DNA of 64,000 bases. Source: JBMOUD01 sp049319665 (GTDB lineage Bacteria > Pseudomonadota > Gammaproteobacteria > Enterobacterales > Enterobacteriaceae). Shown piece by piece: positions 1-8,323 of this stretch. A program made the translations under genes and the position numbers. A model generated the notes under the pieces. That model ran no database searches and had not been told where the DNA came from. It saw only the letters and a program-made list of their open reading frames with translations. Position 1 is the stretch's first letter, and the number at the start of each line of letters is the position of its first letter. The DNA is taken from contig NZ_JBMOUD010000009.1 of NCBI RefSeq assembly GCF_049319665.1, positions 152,662 to 216,661 on the forward strand, in the 5' to 3' direction.

Positions 1-93
1 TTGTGGAAAAAAATCTTTTGGCTGGTGTTGATCTACGGAGGCTGTATTTTAGCTTTATTCGCCATCGCCCAAATATTCCGCATTTTTATGTAA
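1..93 (+). CDS. DUF2474 family small membrane protein (5' end may lie outside the window)
   Basis: The first 30 codons, beginning with TTG at base 1 and ending in TAA, encode a short hydrophobic peptide starting LWKKIFWLVLIYGG and ending FRIFM. One membrane helix with a Trp-Lys-rich N-terminus is the pattern of DUF2474 proteins. These lie directly downstream of cioAB/cydAB-like genes for the cyanide-insensitive bd-type quinol oxidase and are thought to be a small oxidase subunit, like CydX. The real start is either this TTG or a codon to the left of the window. The family call rests on the motif and on known gene context; the oxidase genes themselves are not visible. Confidence 0.6.
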   Translation: MWKKIFWLVLIYGGCILALFAIAQIFRIFM

Positions 94-214
94 GCAACAG
101 TTATGCAAACACACCAATCACTCATCGCTCGTTTAGGCAGTGAGTGATTGGCGCTCTAGACATGTGTTTGAATGCTTTTTATCACTGTCCCAACGTTTAT
201 TGGCAGTATCTGCA

Positions 215-544
215 TTACTCTGCTTTTAACATATAGATCCAAGATTGCAGTATGCGCCCATCTGCAGCGGTAACTTCGACGGCAACCCGCTCATATCCGT
301 CGCCTTCAAAATCGTCAAGAGTTTTCCAGTTTGCTAACAGATTCTCAGAGAAGAAAATAAATCCATTAACCCGATTGCCGCTGTCGTCGAGAACAATACC
401 AGGATAACCCATCTCAGCGCCCCAGCCTTTGTTAAGCAGCGAGCCGCCAACGTGCCCCTCTTCCCAGCGCCCGCCGATATCTTCCAGAACATGCGCATTA
501 GGCCGGCCCGGCCCTAAAGTTCCATAAACAAACAGACTTTCCAT
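215..544 (-). CDS. Gamma-glutamylcyclotransferase-like (AIG2/GGCT fold) protein
   Basis: The 109-residue product starts MESLFVYGTLGPG. The FVYGTL motif followed by a Gly-rich loop is the signature of the gamma-glutamylcyclotransferase/AIG2-like fold. A central GYPGIV and the acidic segment LDDFEGDGYER supply the usual binding-site Tyr/Gly and the conserved catalytic-type Glu. Members release 5-oxoproline from gamma-glutamyl peptides or act on related amides; the substrate here is unknown. The ATG at 544 is chosen because AGGAG sits 5 bases upstream. A GTG two codons earlier is possible but too close to that ribosome site. It reads towards the DUF2474 gene and is probably monocistronic. Confidence 0.8.
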   Translation of the reverse strand: MESLFVYGTLGPGRPNAHVLEDIGGRWEEGHVGGSLLNKGWGAEMGYPGIVLDDSGNRVNGFIFFSENLLANWKTLDDFEGDGYERVAVEVTAADGRILQSWIYMLKAE

Positions 545-846
545 TATCACTCCTATGCTGATGCGGAAAATTGAACAACGTTAGCATTTATGTCCAATAT
601 ATCTAACATAGATAAATGTGTGGATGCATCTGATTTGTTGAGATATTTCGCTGACAGCGATAAGAACGGTATATTTGATGTATATTTTTATAGTAACGGG
701 GCTACACCTATTTAGGAACTAATGAATCCAGCACGCCACCTATATCTGACCAGTATCATCATCGCCGATGGCTACAGTGTTTATTACACATTAACTAATT
801 ATTATGCTTTATAATAGATGCCTTTCATTCTCCACAAAATAAAAAA
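545..846. other. Intergenic, AT-rich, no feature seen
   Basis: About 300 bases between the cyclotransferase start and the end of the frameshifted gene. I see no open frame with a ribosome site, no RNA gene and no strong hairpin. It presumably holds the promoter of the cyclotransferase gene. Confidence 0.5.
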
Positions 847-1502
847 TCATTCATCCTTGAGTTTATTAATAACCTCAAAAAAAACATCATCAAATAACTC
901 AGGGTTGGTTTCTTTTAAAATCATTGTATCAACAAATGGTTTCGCATAACTCTCTACTAAAAAATAGAACAAATCTAAATCATCAAGACTTCGCAACACT
1001 CGATATAATTCAGGAAGATTTTTTTCTAAATAGTTAGATGAACGAATAGAGCGAACTCCTGCACTACAGAAACTAAATATGATATAAAAAACAGCCCTTA
1101 AAAAAACTTAGGAATAATTTTTTTGCTGAAAAAAGAAGTCACGCTATTCATTGAGATCATATTATTAACTTGATTGTAAGCTATCTCATCCAATAATAAA
1201 GATGACTTTTTAATTTTATCTCTAGGTATTTTAGATATATACATTTTCACTACTTCTTCCAAGATCTTAGCTAGTTCTGATTTACCCACTCCCGTTTCCA
1301 ATGTATGAATAAGCCTGGTTTTCTCGATAAAATCCTTGGCTTTATCGTCAGATATATCACAAGCTATAAATTCAATATCAGCTTCAAAAGCTATTGCTTC
1401 CTTTCCAAATTTATCCATATAAATAACATATAAGTTTTTTTGCTTCCCTTTTATGACCTCAACTATTTTACTTGATAGATCCCCCACAATTGGCACATTC
1501 AC
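847..1502 (-). pseudogene. Unknown 218-residue protein interrupted at a T7 run (frameshift)
   Basis: A 134-codon frame (1502 to 1098) starts MNVPIVGDLSSKI and stops in a run of seven T on the coding strand (1106-1100). The frame one base back continues without a stop to TGA at 847 and has no usable start codon of its own. It encodes a well-formed acidic, helical tail (for example LPELYRVLRSLDDLDLF). One added T would join both into a single 218-residue protein. I do not recognise the family; there are no clear membrane segments in the first part and a weak hydrophobic stretch just after the junction. It may be a true mutation, a slippage-prone on/off site, or a homopolymer sequencing error. 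Confidence 0.6.
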
Positions 1503-1669
1503 TCCCTTTTAGTACATTCCATGTTTTCACGACCATCTATTTAACACTTTTATTTTCGCCTTGCCAATGATAAAAACCTTTAACATTCTATATTTTTATT
1601 TGTGATAGCTAAGGTCCTTAAACACATTGCAGAAATATAACCTTATTTAGTTACGTACTAACAAGCTCA

Positions 1670-1725
1670 TTACGATATTACGATATTACGACATTACGAC
1701 ATTACGACATTACGACATTACGACA
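1670..1725. repeat. Seven tandem copies of an 8-bp unit (TTACGAYA)
   Basis: Units start at 1670, 1678, 1686, 1694, 1702, 1710 and 1718. The first two read TTACGATA and the other five TTACGACA. The array is perfect within each type and lies in non-coding DNA between the broken gene and the end of mchF. Short perfect tandem arrays like this usually vary in copy number between strains. The rest of the 1503-1918 gap is AT-rich with no gene seen. Confidence 0.95.
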
Positions 1726-1918
1726 TTAATCTTCGCTACTAAACATCACTCAACATAATAAAAAGAGGCACGTTCATTCCTTTTAAAACTCAAATCAACC
1801 ATACTTACCACGCCTTTCTTTATAAAAATAAAAAAAGAAAATAACAACTTATAACCAATAGCATTTAGCCCCATATGATTAAATAAAGTTCACCTCAGTC
1901 ATACTTCTTAATAATTAA

Positions 1919-4015
1919 CTATATGGAAATAATTCTATCCACTGCCTTAAGTGTCTTTTCTCTGTGTGCAATAATCACTCTGGTAATATTTAATTTTTTT
2001 ATTTCCCCATTCACAAAGCGTTCACTTTCTGTATCAAGAGAACTGGTTGCTTCATCCATGAATAAAACACCCGGTTTTCGGTAAAGTGCGCGGGCAATAA
2101 AAACCCGTTGTTTTTGCCCACCAGAAAGCCCTTCACCTAATTCACCGATCAACGTTTCATATCCCATAGGCATTTTCATTATCACATCGTGAATATAACT
2201 CGTTCTGGCACATTCCATCATCCATGTTTCATCTATATTTTCTGTAAACCCACAAATGTTCTCCCGAATTGATCCAGAGAATAGTCGGTCATCCTGCATG
2301 ACGCATGCGATCATCTTATGGTAATTGTTGATACCCAACTGTCGGATATCGGTACCATTGACAAAAACCTTGCCGGAGTCGGGCTCGAACAATCCACACA
2401 ATACTTTCATCAACGTTGTTTTCCCGGCTCCAGACACGCCGGTTATAGCGACACTTTCTCCTGGAGCGATTGAAATCGATAAATCAGTGAACACTGCCGC
2501 TGACTGACTATCATAGCGGTAGCTTAAAGCGACTGTTTCTAAAGATACCGGGCACATGGTAGCAATAATATTGATATCCGGCTTTTTCGCGTCCCTTTCG
2601 TGCAATGCAATATCTGCGATACGTTCATTGTGCAAACTCATAATGCGCAGTTGCAGAAGAAAATTCGTCAGCGAGGCAACACGATCGGAAAATTGACCAC
2701 GAAAAGCGCCAAATGCCACAAACATACCGATGGTCATATGATTACCGATCACAAGACTCGAACCCAGCCATAAAATGGCTACTTGGTCACAGGTTGTCAC
2801 CAGCGTATTGATACCACCAAAAAGCATATCCATTTTGGTTAATTTGATGCCAGAATTGATGGCATCTATTTTTAGGTTAAGCCAGTGTGAGCCTCGAAGT
2901 TCAGCCATTCCCTGCATTTTTACTGTCGCAATACCGTACAGTGTTTCCATAAAATATGAACTGGCCCGCGCCCCTCTAACAAGAGTCTCTTCAGATGCTT
3001 GCCGATAATAGCCGTAGGTTAATAGACGAATTAAAACGTAGATGGCAGTAAACCCCAGAACAACCCATGTCAGATAGCCGCCATATAGGCCCATCATCAC
3101 CAATACGCCGACAACCATAATGCTGTCCATCATCGCGCCAACAATACTGGTCGTAAATGTAGTACGTACCGTATCCAGCGAACTAAAACGGGACTGAATA
3201 TCTCCTAATTTTCGTCGTTCAAAATATCCTAACGGTAGCCTCAGAAGATGTTTAAACAGACCTGACTGCCACTGCACATTAATGAGTGTTCCCATCACTA
3301 GCGATGTCCAGGCTCGAACCATCCCTGCCACCGCTCGGAGAAGAATAAACAGCACCAAGCCGACACAAATAAGAGTCAGTAGCCCTTTATCACTGGCAGG
3401 AATGGCATGATCCATGACAAGTTGGGTGCCTATCGGCATGAACAGATTGATAGTTTCAATGACAAGCGACAGACAGAAAATTTTTGCCAGCGTGTTTTTA
3501 ATACCGTAAATACTATGAATCAGCGTATACAGGCTCACCCGATTCTTAACGGTTTGCACAGTAAATTCGCTGCCAGGCCAGATCTCAAGCGCCACGCCGG
3601 TAAAATACTGCGACATCTCATCCAACCCGACATTTCTCTGTCCTCTCGCGGGGTCATGCAATACAAAGCGGTTACGCTTTACGCTAACCAACACAACAAA
3701 GTGATTAAAATCCCAGTGAAGAATACAGGGCATTTTCAACGCCCCAAGCTCATTTAACTCGAGCGAAGCAGCCCGGGTTGCCATACCTAGTTGCTCTGCG
3801 ATGCTGTTAATACCAGCAAGATTGGCACCGCGTGATGATAAATTGAACTGTCGACGTAGCGATATCAGATCGACATTTTTGCCATAGTGCCCACATACCA
3901 TTGCCAGACAGGCCAGCCCACATTCAGAGATCTCCGTCTGATGAATAACCGGGACTCGCCGTTGCCATCGCATATTTAGCTGACTGATGATTTTTTTGAA
4001 ATTTCCGTTATTCAT
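1919..4015 (-). CDS. mchF: Microcin exporter: C39 peptidase/ABC transporter MchF
   Basis: This is an inner-membrane peptidase-containing ATP-binding transporter that removes double-glycine-type leaders and exports the microcin together with MchE and TolC. The N-terminal C39 peptidase has the catalytic triad Cys32 (SECGLACL), His105 (DFNHF) and Asp121 (HDPARG), the same positions as in CvaB. About six membrane helices follow (roughly 165-430). The nucleotide-binding domain has GVSGAGKTT (Walker A), LSGGQKQR (signature) and VLFMDEATSSLD (Walker B). The length of 698 residues equals that of the class IIb microcin/colicin V exporters. The start overlaps the end of mchE by 8 bases, so the two are translationally coupled. 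It is the last gene of the mchC-D-E-F strand. Confidence 0.96.
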   Translation of the reverse strand: MNNGNFKKIISQLNMRWQRRVPVIHQTEISECGLACLAMVCGHYGKNVDLISLRRQFNLSSRGANLAGINSIAEQLGMATRAASLELNELGALKMPCILHWDFNHFVVLVSVKRNRFVLHDPARGQRNVGLDEMSQYFTGVALEIWPGSEFTVQTVKNRVSLYTLIHSIYGIKNTLAKIFCLSLVIETINLFMPIGTQLVMDHAIPASDKGLLTLICVGLVLFILLRAVAGMVRAWTSLVMGTLINVQWQSGLFKHLLRLPLGYFERRKLGDIQSRFSSLDTVRTTFTTSIVGAMMDSIMVVGVLVMMGLYGGYLTWVVLGFTAIYVLIRLLTYGYYRQASEETLVRGARASSYFMETLYGIATVKMQGMAELRGSHWLNLKIDAINSGIKLTKMDMLFGGINTLVTTCDQVAILWLGSSLVIGNHMTIGMFVAFGAFRGQFSDRVASLTNFLLQLRIMSLHNERIADIALHERDAKKPDINIIATMCPVSLETVALSYRYDSQSAAVFTDLSISIAPGESVAITGVSGAGKTTLMKVLCGLFEPDSGKVFVNGTDIRQLGINNYHKMIACVMQDDRLFSGSIRENICGFTENIDETWMMECARTSYIHDVIMKMPMGYETLIGELGEGLSGGQKQRVFIARALYRKPGVLFMDEATSSLDTESERFVNGEIKKLNITRVIIAHREKTLKAVDRIISI

Positions 4016-5282
4016 TTACCTGCCCTGTAGCGCTGTGTTTCATGTCATAGAAGGGTGAAAGCATCCATTGATAAATTTTCCTTTTTTCTAGAAAAAGTGT
4101 GCTTTGTGCCTTCATGCCATTTTCCAGAGGAAAAGATTTTCCGTCGTAGGTAATGAGCTGTTTTTCTGGTGTCACAATTACCTTGTACCAAGGCCCCGAT
4201 TTTTCTTGCGTATTTTTCGTGGCTCCCTGATAGGTAAGCATCTCCTGCAATGAGGCGGGGACTCTGCTTATCGTCCCGACCGTAGCGGAAAACTGGCCAA
4301 ATTTTTCAGCAGGGAAGGCTTCATAACGAATGTTGACTTTATCCCCCACCGATATATAAGGGACAGCATCATTGGGAACCCAAATAATCAGATAATAGTG
4401 CTCTATATTCTTTGGGATAAGTTGCAACAGACTATCCCCTGCATTAACCATTTGCCCGACAGTGACACTCATTGAATCTATTTTCCCATCTGATAATGCA
4501 CGGATGATAATTTCCCCACCCATATCAGTATTAACCAACTCCTTTTGCAAATCATATCGCTTTAATTCCATTTCGTAGATTCGATTATCAAAATCAGCCG
4601 CTTGAGTTTGGATCTGACTTTCCAAGCTGGTCATCTGCAAGGCATTCTGTTCATTTTCACCACTCAGTGTGAGTAAATTATTTTGTTGCTGGTAATAAAG
4701 TGCGACCTGATTAGCCAACTGGTCTTTATTAATAAGTCCTTTTGACTGATAACGTCTATAACTCTCCATATTGTCTTTCATTATTTTTATCCCTTCCTCA
4801 GCCCGACCGATAATGCTCGATGATCGCTTGAAGGCATCGCTATATTGCAGGCGTTGTTTTTCCAATGTATTAAGCGTAACTTTCTTACTTTCCTCCAACC
4901 GTGAAATGATGTCTCTTACTCGAAGTAACTGACTTTCGGTATTATTATGCTCATTCTCGCTAACAACACCGCTCGACGTGCTCTTACTAACATCGAGTTG
5001 ATAAATTGGATCACCCTTTTTAATTATCTGTCCTTCATAAACATACTGCTTCACGACAACACCCTGTATGCCAGAGTAAATATTAACAGCCCGCGGCCAG
5101 GTAGTAATTTCCCCACTGACATTAATACGCCGCGTATAAGACCCGACAATGACGAAAGTAAGAACCACAATTAAATAAATAATACTGCTCGACACAACTA
5201 ACCAAAGAGGGATGCTAGGAAGTAAAATCACCCTTCCCCGCCATTTCATTTTCCTGTTTGCTACCGCATCCTTACGAAACAA
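4008..5282 (-). CDS. mchE: Microcin secretion membrane-fusion protein MchE (HlyD family)
   Basis: This periplasmic adaptor links MchF to TolC for microcin export. The 424-residue protein has a short cytoplasmic N-terminus and one membrane helix (about 25-48, IPLWLVVSSSIIYLIVVL). A biotinyl-lipoyl-like segment (QGVVVKQYVYEGQIIKKG) is followed by a long helical coiled coil (about 110-235). The second lipoyl half and beta-barrel domain contain DGKIDSMSVTVGQMVNAG and GDKVNIRYEAFP. This is the CvaA/MchE architecture and length. It lies downstream of mchD with a 79-base gap and overlaps mchF. Confidence 0.95.
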   Translation of the reverse strand: MFRKDAVANRKMKWRGRVILLPSIPLWLVVSSSIIYLIVVLTFVIVGSYTRRINVSGEITTWPRAVNIYSGIQGVVVKQYVYEGQIIKKGDPIYQLDVSKSTSSGVVSENEHNNTESQLLRVRDIISRLEESKKVTLNTLEKQRLQYSDAFKRSSSIIGRAEEGIKIMKDNMESYRRYQSKGLINKDQLANQVALYYQQQNNLLTLSGENEQNALQMTSLESQIQTQAADFDNRIYEMELKRYDLQKELVNTDMGGEIIIRALSDGKIDSMSVTVGQMVNAGDSLLQLIPKNIEHYYLIIWVPNDAVPYISVGDKVNIRYEAFPAEKFGQFSATVGTISRVPASLQEMLTYQGATKNTQEKSGPWYKVIVTPEKQLITYDGKSFPLENGMKAQSTLFLEKRKIYQWMLSPFYDMKHSATGQVNE

Positions 5283-5361
5283 AGTAAATCACCTTAACTA
5301 TTATTGATGTACATTAACATTCCGATATTATCGGGCATCGTATATTTCCAGTTAACAGATG

Positions 5362-5796
5362 TTATCGTCTAAGAATCATTATTTTCTTTCTACGGTTAAG
5401 CCAGTACACCTTACCTTCTCCCCAAGGCTGCAACTTAATTAAATACTCTATAACCTTGCGCCCAAAACCTGGCTTACAGCAAAAATCGAGGAGCCAGATT
5501 TTACTTCCTTCATTCCATTCCGAAGGATGCAGTCTGAATTCAGTGTCGTTAAGCAATCGTTGTTCAGTATCAGCATCCAAATATGCCCAAGTGACATACG
5601 CCAGAGGATGGCCGTTTGTATCGAAAAGGAATTTTATCTGATCGTGTTGTATCGCGAATTCAGTCCAAAACTGAATACTCAAGACCGGATAGAGACTGTA
5701 ATTAGGGTTGTGCAGCATACAACTTACGGCAAAACCAACCTGTTCCTGAGCAGACCATAATTCACGGCCATTTACGGATTCGCTTAAATACAACAT
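5362..5796 (-). CDS. mchD: MchD/MceI: HlyC-like enzyme of siderophore microcin conjugation
   Basis: The 144-residue protein has the fold signature of toxin-activating lysine acyltransferases (HlyC/RtxC): LAYVTWAYL matches the VAYCSWANL region, and WLLDFCCKPGFG matches WFIDWIAPFG. The HlyC catalytic Asp92 corresponds to Asp104 here. The position of HlyC His23 appears to be Tyr33 (NPNYSLYPV). In class IIb microcins the MchD/MceI protein works with MchC/MceJ to attach the glucosylated siderophore to the C-terminal Ser of the microcin, not to acylate lysine. The ATG has AAGGA 10 bases upstream. A palindromic repeat separates it from mchC. Family membership is well supported; the residue comparison is by eye. 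Confidence 0.9.
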   Translation of the reverse strand: MLYLSESVNGRELWSAQEQVGFAVSCMLHNPNYSLYPVLSIQFWTEFAIQHDQIKFLFDTNGHPLAYVTWAYLDADTEQRLLNDTEFRLHPSEWNEGSKIWLLDFCCKPGFGRKVIEYLIKLQPWGEGKVYWLNRRKKIMILRR

Positions 5797-5818
5797 GGTA
5801 TTTTTATCCTTTAGGCTC

Positions 5819-5945
5819 TATACCCCAAATAATTGGAGTTGCAGGTAGGCAGCAACTGAGGGAGTCCCCGGGAGCTTAGATGACTAAGTGACTGGGGCGA
5901 ACAAAGGCAGCCAACACCCCTGCAACTTCAAGTATGACGGGTATA
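5819..5945. repeat. Long imperfect palindrome (YPAL-like extragenic repeat)
   Basis: About 127 bases with mirror-image ends: the left end reads TATACCCCAAATAATTGGAG and the right end is the near reverse complement (CTTCAAGTATGACGGGTATA). Inner arms ccccgggagctta/taagtgactgggg also pair. The sequence matches my memory of the YPAL-type palindromes scattered in Yersinia and relatives. It sits between mchC and mchD and ends two bases before the mchC stop codon, so a transcript would fold into a large hairpin within the operon. A shorter copy lies at 9678-9755. Confidence 0.85.
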
Positions 5946-5946
5946 A

Positions 5947-7488
5947 CTATAAAGTCGGTTGCTGGGGATATAACACCTTTAGAGCGAATACCTGCATTTT
6001 GGTCACCATGTCACCAATCGCATGTTGCAGAGATTGAGTATCTTCGCCATAAGCATCCAACAGACCGGTAATTTCCTTAAACATCCGCAATTTACCCAGC
6101 CATGCTCTGGGCTGTAGCCTCTGTCGTACATGCTGCTCCATCTCTTTCAAGATCACAGAAGCGTCAATCCCTTGAGAATCGCAAGCTCTAGCCAGCCAGT
6201 AGATGCCGTCGTTAAAGTACCGTAATACCTCGGGGAAATAAGCATGTTGTTCCAAGTCTTGGTTGTCTGGGCGATTTTGCCCTTGGCTGCGGTGAATCAA
6301 GGCCACGGCAAGTCTCTCTAATAATGACTCGTTTGGCATATCGCTATACGAGCAGCCCATCGTTCCACTGAGGCTATCGAATAATTTCATAAAGCCATGC
6401 ACCAGTTGAATCAATGTGTCAGGGATAACTTCCAATTGCAGGATATCGACGGGGATCCCTAACAACGTCAGATAACCACGGACGTAAGCTTCAGCAAATG
6501 CTTTCTGAAATGCCTCTTTCACCCGTTGGCGGGAAAGCAATGTAAATGCAGGATCGAAAAGATATTTGCCGAGATATAAACAGAGATCAGACAGCCCCTG
6601 TTGAAGAACAACGGGTTCTTTCATTAATTCTGTGAGTCTGAGTCTATATCCAAAATCGTCAGGATAATCACCGGGAAATAAGCAGCTCAGTCCGTTAAAA
6701 TCCAGTAATCTGCCGTCCATTGCCATATTAGACGGTGATGTTGTCAGCCTTAGGAAACGTGTACGGCAATATGCCATTTGCCAAGCCTGACGCCGGGCCA
6801 ATTCACATAATCCTTCAATACAATAGAGGCGCGGATCGAAATATGCTTCTTCACTGAATCCTGCTGACGGTGTCGGTAAACTCGCCGGCAGCATGCGGAT
6901 CACCGATCTCACGCGATGCGCATCGTGCATTAGCAAGCTCGAATACTCAGGCTGCGGTCGGAAATAAGGTGCCCTTTCGAAATGCGCCGGACGCACCGCC
7001 GGCTCACGAACCAGTAATGCCCGTTGTGAGGAACCTTGCGATAATTCAAATGCGTTATCTATTCGTTTGTCTGTCAGTAAAACGGCCTGCGTTCGCACGG
7101 CTCCGTAAGGCAATACCTGTGCGAGCACTTCTCCCCATAAAGCCTCATAAATTGCATGAACGGCACCAAGCGCACCATTGGAGTGACGCTTATCCGTCCC
7201 CAGCCCGACTAATGGATTGGCACCAATACCTTTGACCTGATAACGCCCATCAAAACCGCAGCGTGCGCCACCACCGTTGCGCTGAATCCCACTACCGCCA
7301 TAACGTTCGGCCAGAAATATTTTAGTAGGAGCCGAGCTGACGGGATCGATCAAATAGCTGCAAGCATGATGCAGTGCCTCTTCGTCATCTACGCCAGGAA
7401 CGCACCATATCAAGGAGGACGTTACCCGCCGCGCGCAAAAGGGCACAAGATTATCTGTGAGCGCTGCAAGCGAAAGGGGATAACTCAT
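5947..7488 (-). CDS. mchC: MchC/MceJ: microcin-siderophore conjugation protein with SelO-like sequence
   Basis: The 513-residue protein is the large partner of MchD in joining glucosylated enterobactin to the microcin C-terminus. The call rests on length, position before mchD-mchE-mchF and general resemblance to MchC. Several blocks also line up with SelO-type protein adenylyltransferases. YQVKGIGANP (Lys86) matches the LKGAGLTPYS block. RALLVREPAVRPAHFER (Arg161) matches MLMRVAESHIRFGHFE. SNMAMDGRLLDF (Asn254, Asp263) matches DNMSLLGLTIDY. The Lys and the metal-binding Asn and Asp appear kept, while the SelO base Asp before the Asn is Ser here. GGAG lies 10 bases before the ATG. The exact chemistry is not shown by sequence. 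Confidence 0.9.
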   Translation of the reverse strand: MSYPLSLAALTDNLVPFCARRVTSSLIWCVPGVDDEEALHHACSYLIDPVSSAPTKIFLAERYGGSGIQRNGGGARCGFDGRYQVKGIGANPLVGLGTDKRHSNGALGAVHAIYEALWGEVLAQVLPYGAVRTQAVLLTDKRIDNAFELSQGSSQRALLVREPAVRPAHFERAPYFRPQPEYSSLLMHDAHRVRSVIRMLPASLPTPSAGFSEEAYFDPRLYCIEGLCELARRQAWQMAYCRTRFLRLTTSPSNMAMDGRLLDFNGLSCLFPGDYPDDFGYRLRLTELMKEPVVLQQGLSDLCLYLGKYLFDPAFTLLSRQRVKEAFQKAFAEAYVRGYLTLLGIPVDILQLEVIPDTLIQLVHGFMKLFDSLSGTMGCSYSDMPNESLLERLAVALIHRSQGQNRPDNQDLEQHAYFPEVLRYFNDGIYWLARACDSQGIDASVILKEMEQHVRQRLQPRAWLGKLRMFKEITGLLDAYGEDTQSLQHAIGDMVTKMQVFALKVLYPQQPTL

Positions 7489-7592
7489 TTATTGTATTCT
7501 CCGCTGTGTTTACTGATATGAGTCCGGTTTATTCGTGTATGGGTTTACACCGATACACTCAAGAACAGCCTTCAAAAAACGAAAAAATGCAG

Positions 7593-7784
7593 TTAATACC
7601 AAGCCATGAATTTATTCAGCATTTTGAACAAACTGATAAAACCAATAAATATAATAAAAGAGAGAAATACGTCTACAAAAGAATTTCCCTCGCCTACTAT
7701 TTTCAATGATGAAAATGAAACAGATAACATTGTTAATGGAAAGCTTAATATAGTAGCTAACTTACCTAACGTATGATTACTCAT
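7593..7784 (-). CDS. mchI: Microcin H47-type immunity protein (MchI-like)
   Basis: The 63-residue product has two hydrophobic segments (about 9-30 and 36-56) flanking the hydrophilic KIVGEGNSF. From memory, the central block SLKIVGEGNSFVDVFLSF is nearly identical to that of E. coli MchI, the two-helix inner-membrane protein that protects producers of microcin H47 at the ATP synthase. A GGTGA ribosome site precedes the ATG. It lies just upstream of mchC on the same strand, but no mchB-like precursor follows it, so it may protect against a microcin made by others or by one of the two precursors further right. Unlike E. coli mchI it is separated from the structural genes. Confidence 0.8.
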   Translation of the reverse strand: MSNHTLGKLATILSFPLTMLSVSFSSLKIVGEGNSFVDVFLSFIIFIGFISLFKMLNKFMAWY

Positions 7785-7978
7785 TCAATCACCATGAAAA
7801 TTTACCAAAGAAAATTACATTTCCGCGCCTTACAATTGAACACATCAAATCGACAGGTGGGGGGGGATATCCTTACAAGAAATACATCATCAATAAAATA
7901 ACCATTATTTTTAATTAAAATATCACCCTACCATTAAAGTAATTTCTTAAGAAAATATCCATTTAGACCTCACCACTA

Positions 7979-7993
7979 AGATAATAATTCTCA
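7979..7993. promoter_or_regulatory. Fur-box candidate
   Basis: AGATAATAATTCTCA matches the 7-1-7 Fur consensus TGATAATnATTATCA at 12 of the 14 defined positions. It lies mid-way between the divergent mchI-like and microcin genes. Class IIb microcin genes are known to be iron-regulated, so Fur control is expected. Confidence 0.55.
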
Positions 7994-8260
7994 TTCACAC
8001 AGAAACTAGCAAGGCTATTTCACTGAGTCAAGTGGTGATTTATATAGATATAAATCCATTATTACACAAGATATTTAATTTACATCCACATCACAACAAA
8101 TAACCACTTGGCAAAAACCAATAATTCCTTTCTTATCAAAGGGGGATTACTTATTATTATTATAAATACCTAGGCTTATGGATAAATAACTAAAATATCC
8201 GACAGTGAAAAATCAATCATTATTCGTAATCCCGCTCTCGGTTTTATTTGAAGACTTGTT

Positions 8261-8289
8261 TAAACATACGTCATGATATTAATTATAAT
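8261..8289 (+). promoter_or_regulatory. Promoter with overlapping Fur-box candidate for the first microcin operon
   Basis: TAAACA (8261-8266) and a perfect TATAAT (8284-8289) are 17 bases apart. The sequence TGATATTAATTATAA (8274-8288) fits the Fur 7-1-7 consensus at 12 of 14 defined positions and covers the -10 box. Transcription would start about 28 bases before the 47-codon gene. Fur bound here with iron would block polymerase. Confidence 0.55.
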
Positions 8290-8323
8290 TACCGTTTAGT
8301 AATTATAGAAAGGATGATTCAAT

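Larger units (their letters stand above)
7785..8323. other. Divergent regulatory region with G8 run and Fur-like boxes
   Basis: This 539-base AT-rich gap lies between the leftward mchI-mchC-D-E-F genes and the rightward microcin genes. It carries a run of eight G (7859-7866), about 75 bases upstream of the mchI-like start, and two Fur-like boxes listed separately. I see no protein-coding frame with a good ribosome site. Confidence 0.6.

Noticed and set aside
1670..1725. CRISPR array
   Set aside because: The 8-bp tandem repeat has no spacers and no cas genes are near.
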